Part shown: positions 42,164 through 50,904 of the stretch, piece by piece | Numbering within the stretch: position 1 is the stretch's first letter | How the letters are laid out: each line of letters opens with the position of its first letter | Origin: Streptomyces sp. NRRL B-1347 | Lineage (GTDB): Bacteria > Actinomycetota > Actinomycetes > Streptomycetales > Streptomycetaceae | NCBI RefSeq assembly: GCF_000720325.1 | Contig: NZ_JOJM01000001.1 | Location: 186,001-250,000, forward strand | Reading direction: 5' to 3' | Length of the DNA stretch: 64,000 nt | Notes under the pieces: model-generated | The model's input: the letters and a program-made list of their open reading frames with translations, nothing else | Database searches by the model: none | Told to the model about the DNA's origin: nothing | Program-made: the position numbers and the translations under genes

Positions 42164-42949
42164 ATGACCCCGTCGCGAAGGGCCGTACTGGGAGCGGCAC
42201 TCGGCGCCGGAGTGCCGACCGCGGCGGCCACCGGGCGGCCGCCCGGCGCGCCCGTCGCCGGGTGGCAGCCGCGCTGGTCGCCGTCCGCCCGTGAGGTGGG
42301 CACCCGCGCCTTCGAGACCCTGGAGGACGACCGCGCGCACTCGCACCCGGCGGGCGGGCCGCACATCACCGCCGAGGGCGACGCCTTCCGCTTCAGCATC
42401 CACACCGTGGACCGGGACACCAGCGCCGACCGGCAGCGTCAGGAGGTCACCGGCTGCCGTACCGGCGACACGTATCTGACCTGGCGGAAGGGCCAGACCT
42501 GGCGGGTCACCTACCGCATGTTCCTGCCGGGTTCGCTCAGGGCGACGACGACGTTCACGCACATCATGCAGATGAAGCAGCCCGGCACGGGCAGCGCTCC
42601 GATCGTCGTGCAGTCACTGCGCCGCTCCGGCGGCAGGCAGACGATCGAGCTGAAGCTCTTCGAGCAGGACGTCGTGGTCGGCCGCACCGATCTGGAGCCG
42701 CTGCACGACCGGTGGACCGACGTCGACTTCCGGATCACGATCGGCGACGGCGCGGCGGGCTCCGTGCGCTGGATCCTCAAGAGCGGCGGCAAGACGGTCG
42801 TCGACGCGGCGGAGTCCGGCGTGGACACCTTCCTCGCCGACCGGGTGCGGCCCAAGTGGGGCATCTACCGCTCCCTCGGCGACACCTCCGGCTCGATCCG
42901 GGACACCTACATGCTCCTGACCGACCTGCGCGCCTACCAGCGCGTCTGA
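42164..42949 (+). CDS. Tat-exported polysaccharide lyase-like (jelly-roll) protein
   Basis: 261 residues from ATG 42164. The N-terminus SRRAVLGAALGAGVPTAAA carries twin arginines and a hydrophobic stretch of the Tat type. The body is beta-rich, with TYLTWRKGQTWRVTYRMFLPG, THIMQMKQPGTGSAPIVVQS, LHDRWTDVDFRITIGDG and RPKWGIYRSLGDTSGSIRD, as in the heparin-lyase-I-like/PL20 jelly-roll family (polysaccharide lyase PF14099). A lyase acting on a uronic-acid polymer would produce exactly the unsaturated ends that the GH105-like neighbour removes. The exact polymer is not known. Confidence 0.75.
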   Translation: MTPSRRAVLGAALGAGVPTAAATGRPPGAPVAGWQPRWSPSAREVGTRAFETLEDDRAHSHPAGGPHITAEGDAFRFSIHTVDRDTSADRQRQEVTGCRTGDTYLTWRKGQTWRVTYRMFLPGSLRATTTFTHIMQMKQPGTGSAPIVVQSLRRSGGRQTIELKLFEQDVVVGRTDLEPLHDRWTDVDFRITIGDGAAGSVRWILKSGGKTVVDAAESGVDTFLADRVRPKWGIYRSLGDTSGSIRDTYMLLTDLRAYQRV

Positions 42950-43002
42950 GCCGGCACCGCGCTCGCGCCGGCACGTCCCACTCCCCCTCACAGGAGGCAC
43001 CC

Positions 43003-44103
43003 ATGCACGGCAACAGCAGGTCGACCGCCAAGAGGGTGGCCCTCGCCGCCGGCGCCGTCCTCACCGCGGGACTCGTGACCCACGTGCCCCCGGCGGCGGC
43101 CGCGCCGCCCGCCCCGGCCGGTGAGCCCACCGCCATCAAGACCATCTCGAACGGCTGGACCATACCGTGGGGCACCTCCTGGCTGCCCGACGGCACGTCC
43201 GCGCTCATCACCGAGCGGGACGACTTCCGCGTCTGGTCGGTGTCGGCCGACGGCTCCGCGAAGAAGCAGGTCGGCACGGTGCCCGAGGCGCAGACCACCG
43301 GCGGCGAGGGCGGCCTCATGGGCGCCGCCGTCGACCCGCAGTGGGCGTCCAACCACTACGTCTACGTCATGCACACCGCGGCCGAGGGCAACCGCATCGC
43401 CCGCATGACCTACGACGGCTCCTCGCTCAGCGGCTACAAGGTCCTGGTCAAGGGCATCAAGAAGGCCAAGTACCACAACGGCGGCCGCCTCGCCTTCGGC
43501 CCCGACGGCCTGCTGTACGCCACCACCGGCGACGCGCAGGACCGCAACCTCGCCCAGGACAAGAACTCCCTCAACGGCAAGATCCTGCGCCTGACCCGGG
43601 ACGGCGAGCCCGCCCCCGGCAACCCCTTCGGCACGCTCGTCTACAGCCTGGGCCACCGCAATCCGCAGGGCCTCGCCTTCGACCCGCAGGGCCGCCTGTG
43701 GGAGGCCGAGCTGGGCGACGCCACCAGGGACGAGCTCAACCTCATCAAGCCGGGCAAGAACTACGGCTGGCCCGCCTGCGAGGGCAACTGCAACGTGGCC
43801 GGGATGACCAACCCCAAGAAGACCTGGGGCGTCGCCGAGGCCTCGCCGAGCGGCATCGCCGTCGTCGACGGGGCGGTCTACATGGCGGCCCTCAAGGGCG
43901 AGCGCCTGTGGCGCGTCCCCATCAACGCCGACAGCGAGAACGTCGGCTCCGCCAAGGCGTTCTACGTCGGCCAGTACGGCCGCCTGCGCTCGGTGACCGC
44001 CGTGCCCGGCGCGCGGGCGCTGTGGCTGTCCACGACCAACGCCGACGGCAACGGCGGCCGTCCCGACGGCTCCGACAAGATCTTCCGCGTCTCGATCGGC
44101 TAG
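43003..44103 (+). CDS. Secreted PQQ-dependent sugar dehydrogenase (GSDH-like)
   Basis: 366 residues from ATG 43003 (CAGGAGG upstream). Signal peptide 1-35 (AKRVALAAGAVLTAGLVTHV, Ala-rich cleavage region). The six-bladed propeller of soluble glucose/sorbosone dehydrogenases follows: WTIPWGTSWLPDGTSALITE, GGEGGLMGAAVDPQW, YHNGGRLAFGPDGLLYATTG with the catalytic His and Arg, LNGKILRLTRDGEPAPGNPF, YSLGHRNPQGLAFDPQGRLW and KNYGWPACEG. PQQ and Ca bind on top of the propeller. This is the expected consumer of the cofactor made by the upstream genes and the last gene of the unit. Confidence 0.92.
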   Translation: MHGNSRSTAKRVALAAGAVLTAGLVTHVPPAAAAPPAPAGEPTAIKTISNGWTIPWGTSWLPDGTSALITERDDFRVWSVSADGSAKKQVGTVPEAQTTGGEGGLMGAAVDPQWASNHYVYVMHTAAEGNRIARMTYDGSSLSGYKVLVKGIKKAKYHNGGRLAFGPDGLLYATTGDAQDRNLAQDKNSLNGKILRLTRDGEPAPGNPFGTLVYSLGHRNPQGLAFDPQGRLWEAELGDATRDELNLIKPGKNYGWPACEGNCNVAGMTNPKKTWGVAEASPSGIAVVDGAVYMAALKGERLWRVPINADSENVGSAKAFYVGQYGRLRSVTAVPGARALWLSTTNADGNGGRPDGSDKIFRVSIG

Positions 44104-44119
44104 CGCGCGGCCCCCGGCC

Positions 44120-45943
44120 TCAGGGGTAGAGGGCCCCGACCTCGTCCGCGTACGCCTCCTCGATGGCCTTGCGCTTGAGCTTGAGCGAGGGCGTGAGCAG
44201 GCCGTGCTCCTCGGTGAACTGGTGCGCCAGGATCCGGAACGTACGGATCGACTCGGCCTGCGAGACCAGGGTGTTGGCGGCGACCACCGCGCGCCGCACC
44301 TCGGTCTCCAGGTCGGGGTCGCGCACCAGGTCGGCGGGGGAGAGCGGCGGCTTGTCGCGCATGGCGAGCCAGTGGTCGACGGCCTCCGCGTCCAGGGTGA
44401 CGAGCGCCGCGACGTACGGGCGGTCGTTGCCGACGACGATGCACTGCGCGACCAGCGGATGGTCGCGCACCCGCTCCTCCAGCTGGGCGGGGGACACGCT
44501 CTTGCCGCCGGAGGTCACCAGGATCTCCTTCTTGCGGCCGGTGATCGTGAGGTAGCCGTCCTCGTCGAGGGCGCCCAGGTCGCCGGTCGCGAGCCAGCCG
44601 TCGTGCAGGGCCGCGTCGGTGGCCTTCGGGTCGTTGAGGTAGCCCTGGAAGACGTGCGGGCCGCGCAGCCACACCTCGCCGTCGTCCGCGATGTGCACGG
44701 TCGTGCCGGGCACGGCCTGGCCGACCGTGCCGTAGCGGGTGCGCTCGGGCGGGTTGGCGGTCGCGGCGGCCGAGGACTCGGTGAGGCCGTAGCCCTCGAA
44801 GACGGTGACGCCCGCGCCCGCGAAGAAGAGGCCGAGGCGCCGGTCCATGCCCGAGCCGCCGGACATCGCGTGCCGCACCCGGCCGCCCATCGCCTCGCGG
44901 ACCTTGGCGTACACCAGCTTGTCGAAGAGCTGGTGCTGCATCCGCAGGGCCGTCGAAGGGCCGGGCCCGGTGCCGAAGGACTTGGCCTCAAGGGCGTCGG
45001 CGTACTTCACCGCGACCTCCACGGCCTTGTCGAACGGGCCCGCCCTGCCCTCCCGTTCGGCCTTGCGCCGGGCCGCGTTGAAGACCTTCTCGAAGATGTA
45101 CGGCACGGCGAGGAAGAAGGTGGGCCGGAACGCGGCCAGGTCCGGGAGCAGCTCTGCCGCGCTCAGGCTCGGCTGGTGCCCGAGCTTGACCCGGCCGCGC
45201 ACCGCCGCCACCTGCACCATGCGGCCGAAGACGTGCGCGAGCGGCAGGAAGAGCAGCGTCGACGGCTCGTCGCCGCGCTTGGCGTGGAACACCGGCTCCC
45301 AGCGCCGGATGACCGTGTCCACCTCGAACATGAAGTTCGCGTGGGTGAGGACACAGCCCTTGGGGCGGCCCGTGGTGCCGGAGGTGTAGATCACGGTGGC
45401 GACGGAGTCGGGCGTGACCGCGCGCCGGTGGCGGTGCACCACCTCGTCGTCCAGGTCGCGGCCCGCGTCGCCGAGCTCGCGCACCGCGTCCTCGTCGAGC
45501 TGCCACAGACAGCGGAGGAGCGGAAGCCGGTCCACGACCGAGCCGATGGTCATCGCGTGGTCCTCGTGCTCGACCATGGCCGCCGTGACCCCCGCGTCGT
45601 GCAGCATCCAGAAGACCTGCTCGGCCGACGACGTCGGGTAGACGGGGACGACCTGCGCGCCGACGGTCCACAGGGCGAAGTCGAACAGCGTCCACTCGTA
45701 GCGGGTGCGGCACATGATGGCGACCCGGTCGCCGAAGCGCACGCCCCGGGCGAGCAGGCCCTTGGCGAGCGCGAGGACCTCGTCGCGGAACTCCGCCGAC
45801 GTCACGTCCCGCCAGCGGCCGTCGGCGCCCTTGCGGCCGAGCACGACGCGGACCGGATCCTCCAGGGCATGGTCGAAGACGGCGTCGGCAAGGCCGCCCA
45901 CCCTCGGAGCCGACGCCAGGGGAGGGTTCGTGAACTCGCGCAA
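44120..45943 (-). CDS. Long-chain acyl-CoA synthetase, FadD15-like
   Basis: 607 residues. I chose TTG 45943 because AAGGAG lies just upstream and the protein then starts LREFTNPPLASAPRVGGLAD, as family members do; the long upstream frame to 46129 is unlike them. The AMP-binding motif IYTSGTTGRPKGCVLTHANF, the LFLPLAHVFGRM segment, GYGLTESSAAATAN, DGWLATGDLGALDEDGYLTITG and the C-terminal Lys in LKLKRKAIEEAY complete the adenylating enzyme. It activates fatty acids to CoA thioesters. Convergent with the PQQ unit. Confidence 0.92.
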   Translation of the reverse strand: MREFTNPPLASAPRVGGLADAVFDHALEDPVRVVLGRKGADGRWRDVTSAEFRDEVLALAKGLLARGVRFGDRVAIMCRTRYEWTLFDFALWTVGAQVVPVYPTSSAEQVFWMLHDAGVTAAMVEHEDHAMTIGSVVDRLPLLRCLWQLDEDAVRELGDAGRDLDDEVVHRHRRAVTPDSVATVIYTSGTTGRPKGCVLTHANFMFEVDTVIRRWEPVFHAKRGDEPSTLLFLPLAHVFGRMVQVAAVRGRVKLGHQPSLSAAELLPDLAAFRPTFFLAVPYIFEKVFNAARRKAEREGRAGPFDKAVEVAVKYADALEAKSFGTGPGPSTALRMQHQLFDKLVYAKVREAMGGRVRHAMSGGSGMDRRLGLFFAGAGVTVFEGYGLTESSAAATANPPERTRYGTVGQAVPGTTVHIADDGEVWLRGPHVFQGYLNDPKATDAALHDGWLATGDLGALDEDGYLTITGRKKEILVTSGGKSVSPAQLEERVRDHPLVAQCIVVGNDRPYVAALVTLDAEAVDHWLAMRDKPPLSPADLVRDPDLETEVRRAVVAANTLVSQAESIRTFRILAHQFTEEHGLLTPSLKLKRKAIEEAYADEVGALYP

Positions 45944-46109
45944 TGGTGCTCCTTGTGGCGCTCCGCACAGAGCCGGTGACGGTACCCCACCCCGGACCCT
46001 TCCGGGAGGGGGGTGGGGAACGCGCCAATTGGCACGATCGTCACAGGTCAGCTGGTGAAATGCGGCCACAAGGGGAAGGGCCGGACAGTTTCCTGACGGA
46101 TGAGTAAGT

Positions 46110-46133
46110 TTCGGTGGCGTAATCTCCACCGAA
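46110..46133. promoter_or_regulatory. Inverted repeat upstream of the acyl-CoA synthetase gene
   Basis: TTCGGTGG (46110-46117) and CCACCGAA (46126-46133) are perfect inverted arms around CGTAATCT. The element lies between the MFS stop (46148) and the fadD-like start (45943), both on the minus strand. It can be a terminator for the exporter gene or an operator in the fadD-like promoter region; no T-tract follows. Confidence 0.5.
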
Positions 46134-46147
46134 TCTGTACGCGGAAG

Positions 46148-47653
46148 TTACCCCTGGAGCTGCTTCTCGGGCGCGCCCTCGATCGTCCGTTCGGGCCCCG
46201 CGGGCCCCTGACCTGCGTCGGGCGCCCGCTTGGTCCGGACCATCACGAGGACGGCGACGCCCGCCACGAGGCCGATGACGCCCGCCGTGAGCGAGGCGCC
46301 GTTGAGCCCGGACGCGAACGCCGCGCGCACGCTGTGCTCGGAGAACGCGCCCCGCACGGCCGCCGCCCCGCCGCCCGCCACGGTGTGCGCCGCGTCGTGG
46401 CCGAGCGTGTCCTGCATCCGGGAGGTCAGGACCGTGCCGAAGACGGCGACGCCGAGGGCGTAGCCGAGCTGCCGGAAGGTGTTCACCGCGCCGCCCGCCA
46501 TGCCCGCGTCGCGCGGCGGCACCGCGGCGAGCGCGGCGCCCGCGAGCCCCGGCGCGACCAGACCGGTGCCGACGCCCGCGAGGACCAGGCCCGGCACGAG
46601 CGCGCCCCAGGACGAGCCCGCGTCGAGCACCGCCATGGCGAGCCCGCCCGCGCCGATCAGCAGCAGGCCGACGCCGATGACGTACCGGCCGGGCACCCCG
46701 TGCAGGAGCCGGCCGCCGACCGCCGCCACCACGAACGACGTGGCCGAGAGCGGCACCAGGACCAGACTGCCGCGCACCGGGCTCATGCCGAGCACCGTCT
46801 GGAGCCAGATCGAGAAGTACGGGATCACGCCGAACGCGGCCGCGTTGTAGCCGATCGCGCCGATCAGGACCCCCGTGAACGCGGGCTTGCGCAGCAGCCG
46901 CAGATCGAGCAGCGGATGCGTCGCGCGGCGCTCCACCGCCACGAAGGCGAGCAACGCGAGCGCCGCCACCGCGAGCGTCACACCGGTGCGCGCCGAGGTC
47001 CAGCCGACCGTCGACGCCCGCACCACGCCGAACGTGAGCGCGCCCGCGAACAGCACGAACGTCGCCGTGCCCGCCCAGTCCACGCGCCGCTCCGCGCGCC
47101 CGCGCGACGGCGGCACCGCGCGCAGCGTGAGCCAGACCGCGGCCACGCTCACCGGCAGATTGACGAAGAAGATCCAGCGCCAGCCGGGGCCCTCGGTGAG
47201 CAGCCCGCCGGCGATCGGCCCGAGCGCGGCGGCGGCACCGCTGACCGCGCCCCACACCCCGAGCGCCACCGAGCGCTCCTTGCCCTGGTAGGCGGCGCCG
47301 AGCAGCGGCAGGGTCGTGGCGAACATCGCGGCGGCCCCGAGCCCCTGCACGGCGCGCGCCGCCACGAGCAGCTCCGCGTCCGCCGCGAGGCCGCAGCCGA
47401 GCGAGGCGAGTGCGAAGACGACGGTGCCCGCTACCTGGACGCGCCGGTGGCCGATGACGTCGGCGGCGGCGCCCACGCCGAGCAGCAGCGCGGCGAGCGC
47501 GAGCGCGTAGCCGTCGATGACCCACTGCAGATCGCTGAGCGAGGCGTCGAGCGCCGCTGCCATGTCCGGCAGGGCCACGACCACGATCGTCACGTCGAGC
47601 AGCAGCATGAAAGTGCCCAGGCACACCGCTGTCAGCGGCCCCCATGAGCGCAT
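46148..47653 (-). CDS. MFS drug exporter, EmrB/QacA (DHA2) type
   Basis: 501 residues from ATG 47653, opening with RSWGPLTAVCLGTFMLLLDV, where the LDVTIVVVALP motif D1 is typical of 14-helix DHA2 exporters. Motif A is GAAADVIGHRRVQVAGTVVF, motif C ALGPIAGGLLTEGPGWRWIF. The hydrophobic segments repeat through the protein and end in a hydrophilic tail (RTKRAPDAGQGPAGPERTIE). Proton-driven export of a drug or metabolite is expected. It is divergent from an Lrp/AsnC regulator with 129 bases between them, which is the likely regulator. Confidence 0.92.
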   Translation of the reverse strand: MRSWGPLTAVCLGTFMLLLDVTIVVVALPDMAAALDASLSDLQWVIDGYALALAALLLGVGAAADVIGHRRVQVAGTVVFALASLGCGLAADAELLVAARAVQGLGAAAMFATTLPLLGAAYQGKERSVALGVWGAVSGAAAALGPIAGGLLTEGPGWRWIFFVNLPVSVAAVWLTLRAVPPSRGRAERRVDWAGTATFVLFAGALTFGVVRASTVGWTSARTGVTLAVAALALLAFVAVERRATHPLLDLRLLRKPAFTGVLIGAIGYNAAAFGVIPYFSIWLQTVLGMSPVRGSLVLVPLSATSFVVAAVGGRLLHGVPGRYVIGVGLLLIGAGGLAMAVLDAGSSWGALVPGLVLAGVGTGLVAPGLAGAALAAVPPRDAGMAGGAVNTFRQLGYALGVAVFGTVLTSRMQDTLGHDAAHTVAGGGAAAVRGAFSEHSVRAAFASGLNGASLTAGVIGLVAGVAVLVMVRTKRAPDAGQGPAGPERTIEGAPEKQLQG

Positions 47654-47782
47654 GGTGTCTCTCCCGTTTCCTGGTTCCGTGGGCCACCGGGCGGTGGCTC
47701 CGGTGTCGTACGATCCGTGGCAGCCGGACGAACATGACGGCCAATGGCCACATCGCGGCCTGATCCGACACCCCAAGGGCAC

Positions 47783-48760
47783 ATGACGATGGAATCCTCC
47801 ACGCTCGACGCATTGGACCGGCAACTGCTCCAGGCCCTGGAGACCGACGGGCGCGCCCCGTTCAGCAAGATCGCGGCGGTGCTCGGCGTCTCGGACCAGA
47901 CGATCGCGCGCCGCTTCCGCAAGCTCACCGCCGAGGCCGGGCTCCGGGTCGTGGCGCTGCGCAACGCCGAGCGGCTCGGCCAGGACCACTGGATGCTCCG
48001 GCTTCGCTGCGCGCCGGACGGCGCGCAGACCATCGCGCACGCGCTCGCCCGCCGCCCCGACACGTTCTGGGTGGGCCTGGCCTCCGGCGGCACGGAGGTC
48101 CTCTGCATGACCAAGCCCCGCACCCCGGGCGACCACTACCTGCTGCTCGGCAAGCTGCCGCGCACTCCGCACATCGTGGAGATCCGCGCCCACCAGCTCC
48201 TGCACACTTTCTTCGGTGGGCCCCGCGGCTGGCTCGGCAAGCTCGCCCCGCTGAGCGACGAGCAGCTCGCGGCGCTGACCCCGGCGCTGCCCGCCCCGGC
48301 CGCGGGCCCGGTGCGGATCACCCCGGAGGACGAGCCGCTGGTCGCCGCGCTCGAAGCGGACGGCCGGGCCACCCACCCCGAACTCCAGCGCGCCACCGGC
48401 CTCTCCGAGTCCTCCGTGAAGCGCCGCCTGAGCGCGCTGCTCGCCTCCCGCGCGGTCTTCATCGACATCGAGTACGACGCCGAGCCGCTCGGCTACCGCT
48501 CGGGCGCGACCTTGTGGATCACCGCGGCGCCCGCCGTCCTTCACTCCGTCGGCGAGGCCCTCGCCGGGCACGACGAGATCGCCTACGTCGCCGCGACGGC
48601 GGGCCCCTCGAACCTCGTCGCGACGGTCGTGGCCACGGACACGGCCGGTCTCTACGCGTACGTGAGCGGCAAGCTCGGGCGGCTCGAAGGCGTACAGCAC
48701 GTCGAGACGGCGCCGTTCCTGCGCCGCGTCAAGCAACTCACCTACCAGCCCACGCGCTAG
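47783..48760 (+). CDS. Lrp/AsnC family regulator, tandem form
   Basis: 325 residues from ATG 47783 (ATG 47789 also possible). Two AsnC helix-turn-helix units are present: residues about 5-50 (LDRQLLQALETDGRAPFSKIAA ... SDQTIARRFRKL) and about 180-225 (DEPLVAALEADGRATHPELQ ... SESSVKRRLSALL). Each is followed by a ligand/oligomerisation domain (the second ends VSGKLGRLEGVQHVETAPF). Double-length Lrp proteins are frequent in Streptomyces. It probably controls the divergent exporter. Confidence 0.9.
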   Translation: MTMESSTLDALDRQLLQALETDGRAPFSKIAAVLGVSDQTIARRFRKLTAEAGLRVVALRNAERLGQDHWMLRLRCAPDGAQTIAHALARRPDTFWVGLASGGTEVLCMTKPRTPGDHYLLLGKLPRTPHIVEIRAHQLLHTFFGGPRGWLGKLAPLSDEQLAALTPALPAPAAGPVRITPEDEPLVAALEADGRATHPELQRATGLSESSVKRRLSALLASRAVFIDIEYDAEPLGYRSGATLWITAAPAVLHSVGEALAGHDEIAYVAATAGPSNLVATVVATDTAGLYAYVSGKLGRLEGVQHVETAPFLRRVKQLTYQPTR

Positions 48761-48784
48761 GGGCGCGCCCTACGGGCCCCGGCC

Positions 48785-49663
48785 TCAGGTGCGGCCGCGC
48801 TGCAAGCGGTCGCCGCCCGCCAGGATCGCCGCCGCGAGCGCGTCCGCCGCGGCGTCGGCGCCGGGCGCCGCCGGGCGCCGCTCGCCGTGCCGCAGGACGA
48901 AGTCCACCGCGCCGAGCTCCGGCAGGCCGAACCGGTCGGAGACCCGGACCAGGCCCGGCGGGATCAGACCGCGGGAGTGCGCCATCACGCCGAGCCCGGC
49001 GCGCGCGGCGGCCACCAGGCCGTTCAGGCTGCCGCTGGTGCAGGCGATCCGCCAGGGGCGGCCGCTCCGCTCCAGGGCCCGCAGGGCGAGGGCGCGGGTG
49101 ATGCCCGGCGGCGGGTACACGATGAGGGGCACCGGGCGTCCCGGGTCCAGGCGGAGGCGCGGCGCGCCGATCCACACCAGGCCGTCGTGCCAGACCAGTT
49201 CGCCGCGCGGGTCCTCGGGGCGGCGCTTGGCGAGGACGAGGTCGAGCTTGCCCGCGTCAAGGCGCTCGTGCAGCGTCCCCGACAGCTCGACCGTCAGCTC
49301 CAGGTCGACCTCCGGGTGGTCGCGCCGGAAGGACTCCAGGATGTCGGTGAGACGCGTCAGGACGAAGTCCTCCGACGCGCCGAAGCGCAGCCGTCCGCCC
49401 AGGCGGGCGCCGGTGAAGTGCGCCGCGGCCTGCTCGTGCACCTCCAGGATGCGGCGCGCGAAGCCGAGCATCGCCTCGCCGTCCTCGGTCAGCTCCACGC
49501 TGTGCGTGTCCCGGGCGAACAGCGCGCGCCCGGTCGCGTCCTCCAGGCGCCGCACGTGCTGGCTGACCGTCGACTGGCGCAGGCCGAGCCGGCGCGCGGC
49601 CTGCGTGAAGCTCAGCGTCTGGGCCACCGCGAGGAACGTGCGCAGCTGCGCGGGGTCGTACAT
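48785..49663 (-). CDS. LysR family regulator
   Basis: 292 residues from ATG 49663. The N-terminal winged helix is typical (MYDPAQLRTFLAVAQTLSFT, AARRLGLRQSTVSQHVRRLE), followed by the substrate-binding fold (GGRLRFGASEDFVLTRLTDI ... LTVELSGTLHERLDAGKLDL). Divergent from the bile-acid-symporter-type gene; LysR proteins commonly control such a divergent neighbour. Confidence 0.92.
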   Translation of the reverse strand: MYDPAQLRTFLAVAQTLSFTQAARRLGLRQSTVSQHVRRLEDATGRALFARDTHSVELTEDGEAMLGFARRILEVHEQAAAHFTGARLGGRLRFGASEDFVLTRLTDILESFRRDHPEVDLELTVELSGTLHERLDAGKLDLVLAKRRPEDPRGELVWHDGLVWIGAPRLRLDPGRPVPLIVYPPPGITRALALRALERSGRPWRIACTSGSLNGLVAAARAGLGVMAHSRGLIPPGLVRVSDRFGLPELGAVDFVLRHGERRPAAPGADAAADALAAAILAGGDRLQRGRT

Positions 49664-49812
49664 CGCTCCAGGTTATCGCGGTACGTGATGACAGTCAGAG
49701 CGGTGTGCGGGATTCCCGATCGCCTCGAACAGGAGGAGCATGGAGAGGGCACGTACCGGGCCCGGCCCGTGGACGGGCCCGAAGAACCGAGACCCCGAGA
49801 GCGCGGAGCCCT

Positions 49813-50904
49813 GTGAAACGCCCGTCCTGGCCGTCGTGGATGCCGGTCGACCCCTTCATCACGGTGCTGCTCGGCACCGTCGGCCTCGCCGCGCTGCTGC
49901 CCGCCCGCGACACCGCGGCCGACGTTGCGTCCGGGGCCTCCACCACGGCCGTCGCGCTGCTGTTCTTCCTCTACGGCGCCCGCCTCTCCACCCGCGAGGC
50001 CCTCGACGGGCTGCGCCACTGGCGGCTGCACCTCACCGTGCTGCTCTGCACGTTCCTGGTGTTCCCGCTGCTCGGCCTCGCCGCCAAGGGGCTCGTGCCG
50101 CACGTCCTGACGCCCGCGCTGTACAGCGGCTTCCTGTTCCTGACCCTGGTGCCGTCGACGATCCAGTCGTCGATCGCCTTCACTTCGCTGGCGCGCGGCA
50201 ACGTCCCGGCGGCGATCTGCGCGGGGACGTTCTCCTCGCTCGCCGGTGTGGTGCTCACCCCGCTGCTCGTGGCCTGGCTGCTCGCCGACACCGGCGGCGG
50301 CTTCTCCGCCGACGCGTTCCTGAGGATCGTGCTCCAGCTGCTCGTGCCCTTCCTCGCGGGGCAGTTGCTGCGGCGTTGCGGAGAATGGAGGAGCCGCGCG
50401 AAGCGCGTCAGGCAGGGTGGCGGCGGGCGACGGGAGGGCGGCTTCGTCACCCGGCACAAGAAGGTCCTGAGTCTCGTCGACCGGTGCTCGATCCTGCTCG
50501 TCGTCTACACCGCGTTCAGCCAGGGCATGGTGCGCGGCATCTGGAGCCAGGTCACCCCGGCCCGGCTCGCCGCGCTGCTCGGCGTGGAGGCGGTGCTGCT
50601 CGCGGCGATGCTCAGCCTGACCTGGTACGGCGCGAAGCGGCTCGGCTTCGGCCGCGCGGACCGGGTCGCGATCCAGTTCGCCGGGTCGAAGAAGTCCCTG
50701 GCGGCCGGACTGCCCATGGCGAGCGTCCTGTTCGGCCCGCAGGCCTCGCTCGCGGTGCTGCCCCTGATGCTCTTCCACCAGATGCAGCTGATGGTGTGCG
50801 CGGTCATCGCCAAGCGCCGCTCCCACGATCCGGAGGAGTTCACTGCGGCCGGGCGAGGCGCAGCGACACGAACCGCGGCCGGTACAGCTCCACGTTCCGG
50901 TTGA
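49813..50904 (+). CDS. Bile acid:sodium symporter family (SBF-like) transporter
   Basis: 363 residues from GTG 49813. About nine to ten membrane segments with the motifs ASTTAVALLFFLYGARLSTR, GLFLTLVPSTIQSSIAFTSL-like (residues FLFLTLVPSTIQSSIAFTSL), ICAGTFSSLAGVVLTPLL and FAGSKKSLAAGLPMASVLF mark the SBF-like group (PF13593), whose members in plants and bacteria export or import organic anions. A loop between membrane segments (about residues 195-225: EWRSRAKRVRQGGGGRREGG) is basic and longer than usual. Its 3' end overlaps the convergent DUF4185-like gene by 65 bases. Confidence 0.88.
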   Translation: MKRPSWPSWMPVDPFITVLLGTVGLAALLPARDTAADVASGASTTAVALLFFLYGARLSTREALDGLRHWRLHLTVLLCTFLVFPLLGLAAKGLVPHVLTPALYSGFLFLTLVPSTIQSSIAFTSLARGNVPAAICAGTFSSLAGVVLTPLLVAWLLADTGGGFSADAFLRIVLQLLVPFLAGQLLRRCGEWRSRAKRVRQGGGGRREGGFVTRHKKVLSLVDRCSILLVVYTAFSQGMVRGIWSQVTPARLAALLGVEAVLLAAMLSLTWYGAKRLGFGRADRVAIQFAGSKKSLAAGLPMASVLFGPQASLAVLPLMLFHQMQLMVCAVIAKRRSHDPEEFTAAGRGAATRTAAGTAPRSG

